A stretch of 64,000 nt of DNA from Alkalinema sp. FACHB-956 (GCF_014697025.1 NZ_JACJRC010000011.1:108153-172152), one strand, 5' to 3'; numbered from the stretch's first letter, positions 17,947-27,198 are shown. Program-made: numbers and translations. Notes: generated by a model from the sequence alone, not told the origin.

Positions 17947-19560
17947 CTAGAGTTGTTCGATCGTGTTTTTCAATTCTTGATGTACTTTCGACATCAAACT
18001 GGTTGATTCAATTGATGTAAATTGCTGATCAGATATAAAGTTTAGGCAATTTCTTACTCTATCCTCCCAGCCTTTCTCATCCAAGTTTGACTCATTCGGG
18101 GCTTTCCATTCTGCAAAGACAGCATCCTTATCTTGCAGCCCTCCTAATTGATGGAATAGCTCATTTCTGCGATCGAAGATAAAAGAACCAAATATCGAAA
18201 TATCAATATCTAAATCTTTATCAATACCCTTTAAGGCTTCAAGTGCAAAGTAAAGTCCTTTTCCATAAGTATTAAACTTATCCCAGTCTTCTTCATTTGA
18301 TAATCGAACTTTGATAGGAAGTTTAATATTCTTTAAATTCCTTTCCACTTTTGAAGAGTGTTCATTTACCTCAAACCACGTAGCAAGCCATTTCTTTAGT
18401 AATCCTTCAACAGCACGGAAGCTATGGAACATAGCTTCCACTGTATTGCCTTGTTTCAGTCGAATAACTCCCAAATAAGCCGCTTCGTAAGCTTCCCACC
18501 ACCAATATTGATCTGGATTTTGCAGATACGCTTCAGCTAGGTTTGCATTGTTTAGATAAGCCTGAGCTAGTTCAATATTTTTGAGATGGGCTTGAGAGGA
18601 TTTAACCAGATTTTGATCTGGGTATTTGATGAGATCCGTAGCAAAGTCCTCAAACTTAGCAAAATTCCATTGAATAGCAATATCTAGAAGATAAGCAATA
18701 TGCTTAAGTATCTCATCTTCTAGTTTAGGTTGATCTTTCGATTCATTCGCCTTCTTAATTTGTTGCTTTAATACTTCTTTCATTCCTAAATAGTCATGTC
18801 GCGCAAGCAGTTTTTTGGCTTGCTGAATCTCAATTCCACGAAGGTAGGCAGAGCTTTTGACTATATCGGTAAGGGTTAAATCTTGTTCGTTGCTAACCAG
18901 GAATTTAACGCGATCGCCAAACTTCGCTAAGCTACAAAACTGGACAGCGGAGGAAATAGCCGGAGTGCCTGCCTGATGGCTGACGTAAACGGTTAGATCT
19001 TCTGAAGGTTCGAAATCAGAGAATTTCTCCTTGACTTTCTCTTGAACACGCTCAAGAACATCGTTCCAATTATCTAAACCTGAAGGTTTATTAGGATCTG
19101 GATCAAGTATCAAAAATTCAGGATTTTCAATTGATCTCCGTTTGAAATATTCTCTAAGTATTGGTTCAAGTGTACAAGTATCTTGCCAAAAAGCACTAAA
19201 AGGGTTGTTCATCTCTGATGATTTGAACTTCTTAGACTGATCTGTTACTAGTACAATTACTCTATCAATAATGATTTCATCAGCTTCACCATCTTTCCCG
19301 TTCAAAATCCAGAAGAAATTATTTAATAGCGGAAAATTTAAATCTTCATAATATTTGAGATCATTCTTGATCGCAGTTCCATAAACTTTACCCATTACCC
19401 TAGCTGGGTAAAGATATCGCTTCCCATCTGGAGATTTGGATGAACAAAACTGTTTCTGAGTTTCAAGCTGATTGCGAACCTTACTATGCAAAGGATTCCA
19501 ACTTGTTTCAGTCACCAACTGCACATCGCTACTACCTGTTGTGATGATCCAAATATTCAT
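17947..19560 (-). CDS. CARF-HEPN ribonuclease, Csx1/Csm6-like
   Basis: A 537-residue ancillary type III effector. The N-terminus (IWIITTGSSDVQLV) is the first strand of a CARF-type Rossmann fold. The ligand-binding motif VSHQAGTPAISSAVQF is at about 193-208. A long helical region follows. Near the C-terminus RRNELFH gives the HEPN ribonuclease motif R-x4-H (Arg465, His470). In the family, cyclic oligoadenylate made by Cas10 binds CARF and activates RNA cleavage by HEPN. It is the last gene of the cmr operon, starting 2 bases after the cmr6-cmr1 stop. It is longer than usual (often 400-480 residues), the excess lying between the two domains. Confidence 0.85.
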   Translation of the reverse strand: MNIWIITTGSSDVQLVTETSWNPLHSKVRNQLETQKQFCSSKSPDGKRYLYPARVMGKVYGTAIKNDLKYYEDLNFPLLNNFFWILNGKDGEADEIIIDRVIVLVTDQSKKFKSSEMNNPFSAFWQDTCTLEPILREYFKRRSIENPEFLILDPDPNKPSGLDNWNDVLERVQEKVKEKFSDFEPSEDLTVYVSHQAGTPAISSAVQFCSLAKFGDRVKFLVSNEQDLTLTDIVKSSAYLRGIEIQQAKKLLARHDYLGMKEVLKQQIKKANESKDQPKLEDEILKHIAYLLDIAIQWNFAKFEDFATDLIKYPDQNLVKSSQAHLKNIELAQAYLNNANLAEAYLQNPDQYWWWEAYEAAYLGVIRLKQGNTVEAMFHSFRAVEGLLKKWLATWFEVNEHSSKVERNLKNIKLPIKVRLSNEEDWDKFNTYGKGLYFALEALKGIDKDLDIDISIFGSFIFDRRNELFHQLGGLQDKDAVFAEWKAPNESNLDEKGWEDRVRNCLNFISDQQFTSIESTSLMSKVHQELKNTIEQL

Positions 19561-19562
19561 AG

Positions 19563-21479
19563 CTAGTCTTCCTCTAGTTTAATTGGCTGAAATTGACTTG
19601 CATCAGTCGCTAGAAAATCTAGGAATTTCTGTGAATCAGAAGATGGAGGTGAATCTGGAAAGATAGTAAGAAGTTCTACATAGTCTTTATCAAGACGCTT
19701 GAGAGTGCCTTCTTTAAGTTCATATCGAGGATACATGCGATGCCAAATTCGTCCAATTTTCCCCATTGCACCAGCTAATTCGGTTCCTTTCAAATATTTG
19801 GAATCATGAAACCACTTGACAGCTTGGCTTTGTCCATTTGGTGCAATTCGTCCCCACACCTGTACATTGTTAGGATGCCAGGTTTCTCGCCAACCACTCA
19901 CGTAATCATTAATAGGTTGCCCTTCTGCTTGTACCCACGAGATCGCTTGCTGCCGGATCTCTTTCAAAAAGTTTTCAATCTCGCTGAAATCATCCTGGCC
20001 TACTGGAATGTAGAGATTTTTTGATTGATTCGCAAATTCCCAATGACAGCCGATCATTGGTTTATCGCCTCTTTTGAAGTAATCACGATGGAAAAGACCG
20101 TGGTGAATTCGTCGCCAGGATTTGCCAAAGCTACCCAACAGTATTGAAAATTGAACTAAGCTCAGCAAGAACAGCTCTAATTCGGGTTTCATCTCCTTCA
20201 TGTAGAGCAAGTCTAATTGCCCATTTTCCAATGTATAGGTGGGCATCGAAACATCTACAGTATATGGATTACCTGTCTGTTTATCCTTCTTTGTATCCTT
20301 ATATGTATGTTCTCCAGAAATGATTTTCCCCAGAATAAAGTTAATCCCAACACATCCTTCGACGGCACTCCCCTCAATTCCACCCCACAATTGATGGGTT
20401 AATCTTCTGGCAGTTTCTTCATCAGTAATCCCAGCCAACAAACGCCAGGTATGACCTCGCAATGCGGCTTTAAACATATTGGGACGAAACTCATCTGTTT
20501 TAGAGCCAGTGGGCAAAAGTAACAACGATGAAAGTCCTTGACCATTCAAATAAACCGATTTCCATACAGGGTGAGCCGTTGGAACATTTTCCATGTAGCC
20601 ATACCCAGCACTTATGCGGGAACCCAGCCCATACCCTAAAGCTTTTTCCCAAATCTTTTTGACTTCAGCCCACTCTTGAGCAGATAAAGGCTCTGTACTG
20701 GAAATATCAAACTTGAACTTAGTTTGATACAGCGAAATTTGGACATTAGCATTATGCTCTGCTTTGCCGTCTCGAACCTGGTACTTTTCTTGATTGTGAA
20801 CAATATCTACCAAGCGATCGCGCTGCCGTCTCCATTCGTCATCTATGGGATAGCCACCATGAAATCGTAAGATTCCTGGTTGGGTACGCTTTGTATCCTT
20901 ATCTTCACCACCACAATAACGCTCTCGTTTTGCTTGATCAGAGCAAGCCTTCCGAAAAGCCCCTTTCATACTAGAACCAGGGAAAAATGGCATTCCCTTT
21001 CTGCCTATTACTGGACGAATAAAATTATCCTGTCCACTGTTGGCCACTAATCGCCATCGAATTTGATACTCCCACGGTGGCTCCCCAGGTGACTGACTCT
21101 CAACATTTTGTTGGGTATCTTCAACTACTAGCCCAGCTAGAGTGGTTTGCCACTTATCCAAGCCAGCAGATTTTCTAGTCTTACTAGATGGCTGTATAGC
21201 TGATGTAGTTGTCACTGGTGGGCAACCGTCTATCCACTCCTTAACCCATCGCTCATAATCAGGTGTACCCTGAACCTTTCCAACATATTGAACATTACAA
21301 CGCTCCTTAATTTGAGCCTGAAACATCAATGGGATCTCTTTCGGATCAATCTCCAAATTTTGAGGTTTTTGCCTAGCCTCAGTCTGCTCAGGAGGTTTTT
21401 GTTCACTAGATGCAACTTTTTCTGAGCCTGTAGTTGGCTGCTTTTGTTTTTTGAGAATGGGTTTAGGTTTCTGTGTCAT
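19563..21479 (-). CDS. Cmr6-Cmr1 fusion, type III-B RAMP protein
   Basis: A 638-residue protein. Residues 1-130 are a polar, Gln/Pro-rich extension. Residues ~135-300 form a Cmr6-like RAMP, with FFPGSSMKGAFR (165-176) and the Gly-rich loop GYGLGSRISAGYGY (282-295). Residues ~300-600 look like Cmr1, with RPNMFKAALRGHTWRLLAG, LWGGIEGS and LLGSFGKSWRRIHHG. No separate cmr1 or cmr6 exists in the operon, which supports a fusion. I chose the ATG at 21479 with GGAG upstream over the in-frame TTG at 21494; it overlaps the 3' end of cmr5 by 17 bases. The Cmr1 assignment is less certain than Cmr6. Confidence 0.85.
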   Translation of the reverse strand: MTQKPKPILKKQKQPTTGSEKVASSEQKPPEQTEARQKPQNLEIDPKEIPLMFQAQIKERCNVQYVGKVQGTPDYERWVKEWIDGCPPVTTTSAIQPSSKTRKSAGLDKWQTTLAGLVVEDTQQNVESQSPGEPPWEYQIRWRLVANSGQDNFIRPVIGRKGMPFFPGSSMKGAFRKACSDQAKRERYCGGEDKDTKRTQPGILRFHGGYPIDDEWRRQRDRLVDIVHNQEKYQVRDGKAEHNANVQISLYQTKFKFDISSTEPLSAQEWAEVKKIWEKALGYGLGSRISAGYGYMENVPTAHPVWKSVYLNGQGLSSLLLLPTGSKTDEFRPNMFKAALRGHTWRLLAGITDEETARRLTHQLWGGIEGSAVEGCVGINFILGKIISGEHTYKDTKKDKQTGNPYTVDVSMPTYTLENGQLDLLYMKEMKPELELFLLSLVQFSILLGSFGKSWRRIHHGLFHRDYFKRGDKPMIGCHWEFANQSKNLYIPVGQDDFSEIENFLKEIRQQAISWVQAEGQPINDYVSGWRETWHPNNVQVWGRIAPNGQSQAVKWFHDSKYLKGTELAGAMGKIGRIWHRMYPRYELKEGTLKRLDKDYVELLTIFPDSPPSSDSQKFLDFLATDASQFQPIKLEED

Positions 21480-21882
21480 CACCTTCGTCTCCAAGACTGA
21501 TTTCTAGCTGTTTATAACGCTGCGTCCACCACACCATACAGTCACACAGTTGAGTTAATACTGCGATCGCAACTTTGCGATCATTCATTGGAAAGTTCCA
21601 TAGATCATGAATTTGCTGCGCACGATCAGCGTTATTCGGAATTTCAATATCCGCCAAAAGCATAATTTCAACCAGTTTGTCCCAAGTCGCTTTCCAGTAA
21701 TTAGCCTCCTCATCTTTTAGCCGTAGTTGCTCACCCCAAAATCGCTCCAACCCATATGCCACGGCAGTACGCATCTTATATGCCTGACCCAAGACATTTT
21801 TCTCACCATCTGATCTCATATTCCTTCTTGGAAAAACCAGATCATGGGCAGCTTGGTCAAGTTTGTAAGGTTGCCATCCCAT
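21463..21882 (-). CDS. cmr5: Cmr5, small helical subunit of the type III-B complex
   Basis: A 139-residue, nearly all-helical protein. The central segment AYKMRTAVAYGLERF and the C-terminal helix AIAVLTQLCDCMVWWTQRYKQLE fit the Cmr5 (Cas11-like) small-subunit fold. It sits in the usual place between cmr4 and cmr6. Its ATG shares a base with the stop codon of cmr4 (TAATG), implying coupled translation. In the complex, Cmr5 forms the inner filament that contacts target RNA. Confidence 0.85.
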   Translation of the reverse strand: MGWQPYKLDQAAHDLVFPRRNMRSDGEKNVLGQAYKMRTAVAYGLERFWGEQLRLKDEEANYWKATWDKLVEIMLLADIEIPNNADRAQQIHDLWNFPMNDRKVAIAVLTQLCDCMVWWTQRYKQLEISLGDEGDDTET

Positions 21883-22817
21883 TAGTCATTCCTCCGATGT
21901 ACCGTTAACTCACAATGTCCAAACCCAATAGATTCCAAACCACCTAAGTAAAGATCTATTTTGTTCTGGTTATTTTGTAGTAGCTTCCATTGATTGCCCT
22001 CTTTATCTGGTTTATGGGCGATCGGGAACACCAAAAAAGTCTCCTCTGGCAAGGCTTCAAGTCCAAAAAAGTTCTTGACAACCTTTTGGTCTTCTTTCAT
22101 GGCGATGCGACTTTGGCGATACAGAGCCATATCGTGAATCATGGAAATTTCATCATCTCCAACCACGACAGCAGGACGGTTCTGCTGATCAGGAAACCAA
22201 GCAGATAGATCCTGGTTAGCATGCTCGATCGTGAGAAAACCAAAATTGAAAAACAGTTTGTTGTCTAGATTGGCTGAACCTGTATAGGGTTCTGGAATCT
22301 TTCCATTGGGTGCTGTAATTCCTGCGATTCGCTGATAGCGTCTCAGCAAGCGAGGGCAAGTCACCCAAACAATGGGCCGCCCTGGACAGAATACAGGCAA
22401 CCATAGAATTGAGGCGTATTCAAACTTGATTAGTGACTCACTAGTGCTATCTGGTTCACCACGAACCGCTTCATGCCCATACCATAAGTTCTCGTTCTTC
22501 TCATGCGGTGTGAGAATTTCAAGTTCTTTTGCTTTCTTCTCCATTAACTGCAACAGCGATAGAGCATTATCATCATCTTCATCGACTTCACTCTCAGAAA
22601 TTGATACTTGTCGTTTATCTAATTCCTTTTTAAGGTATTTCTGACGCTCCAAACGCATCTCTGAGCGCAATCGTCCCCGAATTGAGCTTCCTGGCACAAT
22701 CCCAGTTTGTGTAAACTGGTCACGAAAAATCAAATTCAGATTCCCTGTTTCCTCACCAGCAGTTGCACCAACATGGAGGGGTCCAACTGTCTCAATAATT
22801 CCGTAAGCCTTATCCAT
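21882..22817 (-). CDS. cmr4: Cmr4, backbone RAMP (Cas7 type) of the type III-B complex
   Basis: A 311-residue RAMP. The N-terminus (GIIETVGPLHVGATAGEE) and VPGSSIRGRLRSEM (41-54) are characteristic of Cmr4. In active Cmr4 proteins the loop just before carries GVVD-P-IQRE with the Asp that cuts target RNA every 6 nt. Here the matching stretch reads GNLNLIFRDQ, with Asn28 at the expected Asp position and an Asp five residues later. The protein may therefore be catalytically weakened or use another residue. Start and stop codons overlap cmr3 and cmr5 by one base each. Confidence 0.9.
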   Translation of the reverse strand: MDKAYGIIETVGPLHVGATAGEETGNLNLIFRDQFTQTGIVPGSSIRGRLRSEMRLERQKYLKKELDKRQVSISESEVDEDDDNALSLLQLMEKKAKELEILTPHEKNENLWYGHEAVRGEPDSTSESLIKFEYASILWLPVFCPGRPIVWVTCPRLLRRYQRIAGITAPNGKIPEPYTGSANLDNKLFFNFGFLTIEHANQDLSAWFPDQQNRPAVVVGDDEISMIHDMALYRQSRIAMKEDQKVVKNFFGLEALPEETFLVFPIAHKPDKEGNQWKLLQNNQNKIDLYLGGLESIGFGHCELTVHRRND

Positions 22818-23965
22818 TAATCTACTCCGTCAATTTTGATCGGCAAACACAAGCCACAGCCCATTTTTTTCAGCAACGAATGTTTCTCATTCGGCTTCTG
22901 CTGATTCACCAACTTTGCTCTTTCCACTGATTTGGCTTCAGGGAACCAATCACCAGGAAAATCCCACCACAGTCTATTCAAGGGTTTCTTAAACACATAA
23001 ACAGTACCTGCGGGCACAGCATAACGTCCACGGCTCAAACGCCCTGGTTTCCGTTCTTCGGCAGTAGTTTCACCATGTCCAGATCGATAGCGGTACGGAA
23101 CCGCTTTATCGGTCAGCATTTTGGGACAACACTTTGCTGGAAACTCTAAATGCTTTGGAGTGGATTTTGAGGGTTTAGGATAGCGATAAGACAGGCTATT
23201 AGAACCCCATACCCCTGGTGTAATCAGCGCACAAGCTCTCTGGATTGGACGATTTAGTAGTTCAAGAATGGGGCTACCGTCAACTAGCTTCAAACTACTA
23301 ATTTCAACAATGTGGTTTTCACCACCAAACTGATACCAACCATCTTCCAACTCATAATTTGAAAGATAAACCAAGCAAGTATCGTCTGGCATTTGTACAG
23401 CATATTCTACGAACAGCCCATCCTTAGCCTTGACAGTGCGTTCACTGTCTTGCATTGCAGGATGGAGAATAGGCATGTACATCCAGGGCGTTTTTGCTAA
23501 TGAGCCCTTTTGATTAAGCATATCCTGGGGTGAATCATCCCAGCAGTCAATGCGTTGCCATATATAGTCTGATTCACCAATCTCTGCTTTTTCCAACAGA
23601 TCCGAGTTTTGCTCAGAGACACGTTTCCATTTATTTTTAACTAGTTGCCATTCATCGGCACAGTCTTCACTATTTTCATCTTTGCTGAGAATCTTATGGC
23701 GGGGAAGAGGAACATAAAAATATTCTTCGTCGCCTGGTTTCTTGCATATTGCCCAAAATGGCCCTGCAACGTGCAAGTTTTGGCGTAGTTCTTCCCACAC
23801 CGCAGGTTGAGATTTACTAGCACTTAAAAATAGGCCCGAAAGAGTTGCTGCATCTGGTGGAAACTTTCTCCCAGATAAACCTACTAAGTTATCGGGAGAT
23901 AAAAAAGCACCCGCACTACCATACATCAATCCCAAGGGTTGAATTTTGATTATGTATTTGAACAT
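22817..23965 (-). CDS. cmr3: Cmr3 (Cas5 type), type III-B complex
   Basis: A 382-residue RAMP expected to bind the crRNA 5' handle next to Cas10. The N-terminus (IIKIQPLGLMYGSAGAFLSPD) fits Cmr3, as do PPDAATLSGLFLSAS at about 37-51 and the C-terminal block GRLSRGRYAVPAGTVYVFK. I chose ATG 23965, with AGG nine bases upstream, over an in-frame TTG at 23974. It overlaps the 3' end of cmr2 by 16 bases, and its stop overlaps the cmr4 start (TAATG). Confidence 0.88.
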   Translation of the reverse strand: MFKYIIKIQPLGLMYGSAGAFLSPDNLVGLSGRKFPPDAATLSGLFLSASKSQPAVWEELRQNLHVAGPFWAICKKPGDEEYFYVPLPRHKILSKDENSEDCADEWQLVKNKWKRVSEQNSDLLEKAEIGESDYIWQRIDCWDDSPQDMLNQKGSLAKTPWMYMPILHPAMQDSERTVKAKDGLFVEYAVQMPDDTCLVYLSNYELEDGWYQFGGENHIVEISSLKLVDGSPILELLNRPIQRACALITPGVWGSNSLSYRYPKPSKSTPKHLEFPAKCCPKMLTDKAVPYRYRSGHGETTAEERKPGRLSRGRYAVPAGTVYVFKKPLNRLWWDFPGDWFPEAKSVERAKLVNQQKPNEKHSLLKKMGCGLCLPIKIDGVD

Positions 23966-25806
23966 AGTTGCCAACCTACTTTCACTAACCCATCAATCCA
24001 CTGAATAATTGCACTAGCAGAATACGCTTCTCCCGTGATGTGCTTACAGTTATCACCCTCACTGAAGTAATCACGACTCACTGGTCTAAGCCCATCAGTT
24101 CGGGGGAACCGATCTCCGAAATACAAATCAAATAGTTCGAGAGCAATATGTTCATTCACATTTTCTTTATCTTTGATAGCGATTGCATGACGAGATTTAA
24201 GATGTTCCCAGTCGTTATAAATATGAGTCCAATTTAGATATTTATTGCCCCAAAGATTTCCATCACGATCTCGGTAGTTCTTTAGCACATGTAAATAGTC
24301 CCAAGGGCAAGTCCACTGCACATACTGTCCACTATTGAAGACAACACGAATCGTGACTCGATCGCGCCCTAAACTCTTGGCTTTTTTCTCAGCTTCCCGA
24401 CAGTGCTGCAAAATATCTCGTTGAGGAACTTGATGACCAGCCCAAACAAAGCCAACGCTATAGGTAAAGCGATTTTCATCTTTTAAGCCCAACTCATCAG
24501 CCAAATCAGCTTGCAATTTTTCCCATTGTTTAGGCAATTCCAGCAACCACTTCCAAACTTCAATGGGTTTTAGTTTCTCCGGTTTTTCCTTGGTTTGAGT
24601 TTCCTCGCTGTAAAGGACTCCCATAAAGTCATCACCCCCCGCATAAATTACCCGGCCTCTACCATCAGGAAAGACTTTTTCGCGATTTTTGAAATCTTCA
24701 AATTCCTGCCCCCAACCTCTGACTAATTCACTAAAACGAAGGAGATTTTTATCACGCCTTGCTGGTGTATCTACATGCTGATTTGCCAAATTTTTGAGCT
24801 TGTCGCCAACTTTGTCTCCATCCCCCATAAACCAGCCTGTCCAGTACCCCGCTTCACGATATATATCCTTGAATTCTGGGTCATCCTTTCGCTTTTTCAG
24901 CTTGGCAATGTTCAGTTTTTGATCCTCTGGTTCTTTGGCATCAATCTTGTCATAGGTTATGAGACGTTTCACCAGTTCTGGAATGCTGAGACGCTCATTG
25001 ACAGCAATATATCTACCAATATCCTCACCCTTAGCTTTTTTATCCTTTTCATAAGCTCGCAACTTTTTCAGCGACATATTAGAAGCTGGTGACGTGCCAT
25101 CATCTTGGCTCTTGCGCTGTTCAGGATCATCCAATACCCAGGATAAACGGCGATAAAAACACTCCAGTTCTTCCTTTTCATCTTCTGTGAGACTACGTCC
25201 TGGTTGGTATTCTCCATTTTTGTATTGCCGACCTAATTGATGCCACGCGATCGCATCTGTTCCACTCAAACTCGAACTTTCCCCCACCCAGTTAATTGCA
25301 ACCCAATCCCGCTTCAGCTTACGAGTTTCCAAGTCATCCATTGCAGCCTTGATCAGGTTCTTATCAGGATGCTTCGGATCATACCGTCCCCAGCCAATAA
25401 ATATCTCCCAGGTATAGCTTCCCCAGCGCTCCCATTCACCTTTTTCCTGCCCAACTTGGTCTGGCTTCTGAGCCCAATGATATTGCTCCTTGGAAATGCC
25501 AATATTATCTTCAATCCAATTTCGGCAAACTTCCAAAATTTTTCGCCATTCTTGTAGCAAGGTTTTCTGAACAACTTCTCGTGTTAATTCGCCCTTTACT
25601 AAAATACGGTTGGGCATTCCCTTGTGTTGATGAATCAAGCCAGGGGAAATAACGCTACCTGTGCCAAGTTGCTCTTCTGCCTTCTCAACAATCTTCTGAC
25701 TCAAATAGGACAGAATCAGCGATGCACCGTAGAGATCGCGTAATTTCCGGGATTTTTCAATGAATCCTTGGACTGGGGCAAAGCTAATCGCCGTATAGAT
25801 GGTCAT
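23950..25806 (-). CDS. cmr2: Cas10/Cmr2 lacking the HD domain
   Basis: A 618-residue type III large subunit, first gene of the operon. It begins directly with the palm segment (FAPVQGFIEKSRKLRDLYGAS). The ~200-residue N-terminal HD nuclease domain of typical 800-900-residue Cmr2 proteins is absent. The second palm has the cyclase motif YAGGDDF, with GGDD at 390-393 intact. Cyclic oligoadenylate synthesis is therefore expected, while HD-dependent single-strand DNA cleavage is not. A Cys/His zinc site cannot be pinned down by eye. The start is the ATG at 25806, without a strong ribosome site. Family identity is firm; the activity is inferred. Confidence 0.92.
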   Translation of the reverse strand: MTIYTAISFAPVQGFIEKSRKLRDLYGASLILSYLSQKIVEKAEEQLGTGSVISPGLIHQHKGMPNRILVKGELTREVVQKTLLQEWRKILEVCRNWIEDNIGISKEQYHWAQKPDQVGQEKGEWERWGSYTWEIFIGWGRYDPKHPDKNLIKAAMDDLETRKLKRDWVAINWVGESSSLSGTDAIAWHQLGRQYKNGEYQPGRSLTEDEKEELECFYRRLSWVLDDPEQRKSQDDGTSPASNMSLKKLRAYEKDKKAKGEDIGRYIAVNERLSIPELVKRLITYDKIDAKEPEDQKLNIAKLKKRKDDPEFKDIYREAGYWTGWFMGDGDKVGDKLKNLANQHVDTPARRDKNLLRFSELVRGWGQEFEDFKNREKVFPDGRGRVIYAGGDDFMGVLYSEETQTKEKPEKLKPIEVWKWLLELPKQWEKLQADLADELGLKDENRFTYSVGFVWAGHQVPQRDILQHCREAEKKAKSLGRDRVTIRVVFNSGQYVQWTCPWDYLHVLKNYRDRDGNLWGNKYLNWTHIYNDWEHLKSRHAIAIKDKENVNEHIALELFDLYFGDRFPRTDGLRPVSRDYFSEGDNCKHITGEAYSASAIIQWIDGLVKVGWQLCSNT

Positions 25807-25985
25807 AGATTTTCAGTTCGACTCCGACTGCACAGCCATAAGGTTACTGAACACTTTAACCAATCTGCCCATTTGTTTCCAAAAAGAATCAAATATTCGT
25901 AGAAAATTTATCAAACGGGCTCAAAACTTTATAGAGCAAGCTTTTTAAGGAATCATCCTAGATTTTAAAAATATTTTCTTTTCCC

Positions 25986-26014
25986 TTGACATCCAGGGCA
26001 TACTCAAATAACAC
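25986..26014 (+). promoter_or_regulatory. Candidate promoter for the WYL regulator
   Basis: A perfect -35 TTGACA (25986-25991) and a weaker -10 TAACAC (26009-26014) are 17 bases apart, only about 18 bases before the ATG at 26032. The transcript would have a very short leader, and no ribosome site is visible. The rest of the 225-base divergent gap toward cmr2 is AT-rich and must hold the cmr operon promoter. Confidence 0.5.
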
Positions 26015-26031
26015 TTGATCCTTCGCCCCCC

Positions 26032-27198
26032 ATGCCCCACCCCTACACCCACCCCGCCGCCTTCGATCGCCTCCTCATCCTCATCACCACCCTGCTCCAA
26101 CACCCCGGCATCGGAACCGCCGACCCCCTCACAGACAGCGACCTCCCCAACGACGCCATGGTCGCAGTCCTAAACCAAGTCAAAACCGTCGCCCAAACCC
26201 TAGGCTTCCCAGTCGTTGACTGGTCAGTCCACACCCTGCGCAAAGACCTCCGCACCCTGCGCACCTACGGCATCCTCGACGATCGCATGTATCGCTGGGG
26301 CTACTACCTCGGCACCGGAGCCTGCTCCAAACAAGAACTCAGCCTCGCCCTCCAAGCCCTCGCCTCCCAAGCCGCCATGCAAGGCGACCCCCGCATCCAA
26401 GCCGTCTACGATCGCCTCGAAAAACGCCTGCGCGGACTCAACCTCGAACTCGGCGGCCAACTGCTCTACCCCGTCCGCACCCACCTCGATCGCGCGATCG
26501 TCCCCACCAACCCCGACGAAATGCGCCGCAAAGGACAATACAAAAGCACCCTCTTCGCCAAACTACCGGAATTAGAACAAGCAATCATTTCAGGACAAGC
26601 GATCGAACTCTATCGCCAACGCAGCCCCTACCAGCCCAAAGCCATCGGCCACCAAGCCATCTATCCCCTCCAGCTCATCTACTCGGATATTGCCTGGTAC
26701 TTACTCTCTGAAAATGTCTCCGATGGGCATTTAGCCATTTCCCGTGTCGATCGCTTCACCGACTACCTGCGCAGCCTCCCCCAAACCGATCGCAGCATGG
26801 ACATCCAACAGGCCAGCCTGCAAACCGCCCACGAACTCCTGCATAATGGTTGGGGCCTCTCCCTCGGCAACTACGAAGAACAACAGCTAGAGCGGGCAGG
26901 ACAATTACCCCTAGAAGAAATCCAAGTCCGCTTCTTTGGTTCCGTCGTCCCCTTCATCCTAGAAGCCGACTCCCGCCACCCCAAACAACGTCTAAGAAAT
27001 CGGCGACGGGACAAACAAGGCAACCCCATCCAAGTGGATTACTGCGTCCCCTTACCCCGCCGATCGTGGTTTGAATTTTCGCGGTGGGTGCGCAGTTTCG
27101 GCAGCAACGCCCAAGTTCTCGCCCCCACAGAACTCGTCGCCGAATTCCAGCAAATGGCGATCGAACTTGCCCAACGATATCCCGTACAGCCAGATTAA
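26032..27198 (+). CDS. WYL-domain transcriptional regulator
   Basis: A 388-residue protein. The central block YPLQLIYSDIAWYLLSENVSDGHLAISRVDRF is a WYL ligand-binding domain with the core residues shifted to WYL in AWYLL. The C-terminal FSRWVRSFGSNAQVLAPTELVAEF is the WCX extension. The N-terminal ~150 residues, including SVHTLRKDLRTLRTYGIL, are a helical DNA-binding part in which that segment looks like a recognition helix. WYL proteins often control CRISPR-Cas and other defence operons and may sense nucleotides or nucleic acid. It is divergent from cmr2, so operon control is likely. Codon use is richer in C at third positions than in the cmr genes, hinting at different histories. Confidence 0.88.
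   Translation: MPHPYTHPAAFDRLLILITTLLQHPGIGTADPLTDSDLPNDAMVAVLNQVKTVAQTLGFPVVDWSVHTLRKDLRTLRTYGILDDRMYRWGYYLGTGACSKQELSLALQALASQAAMQGDPRIQAVYDRLEKRLRGLNLELGGQLLYPVRTHLDRAIVPTNPDEMRRKGQYKSTLFAKLPELEQAIISGQAIELYRQRSPYQPKAIGHQAIYPLQLIYSDIAWYLLSENVSDGHLAISRVDRFTDYLRSLPQTDRSMDIQQASLQTAHELLHNGWGLSLGNYEEQQLERAGQLPLEEIQVRFFGSVVPFILEADSRHPKQRLRNRRRDKQGNPIQVDYCVPLPRRSWFEFSRWVRSFGSNAQVLAPTELVAEFQQMAIELAQRYPVQPD

Noticed and set aside
26224..26575. Alternative open frames within the WYL gene
   Set aside because: The high GC of this gene leaves shadow frames open; the WYL and WCX motifs fix the true frame.
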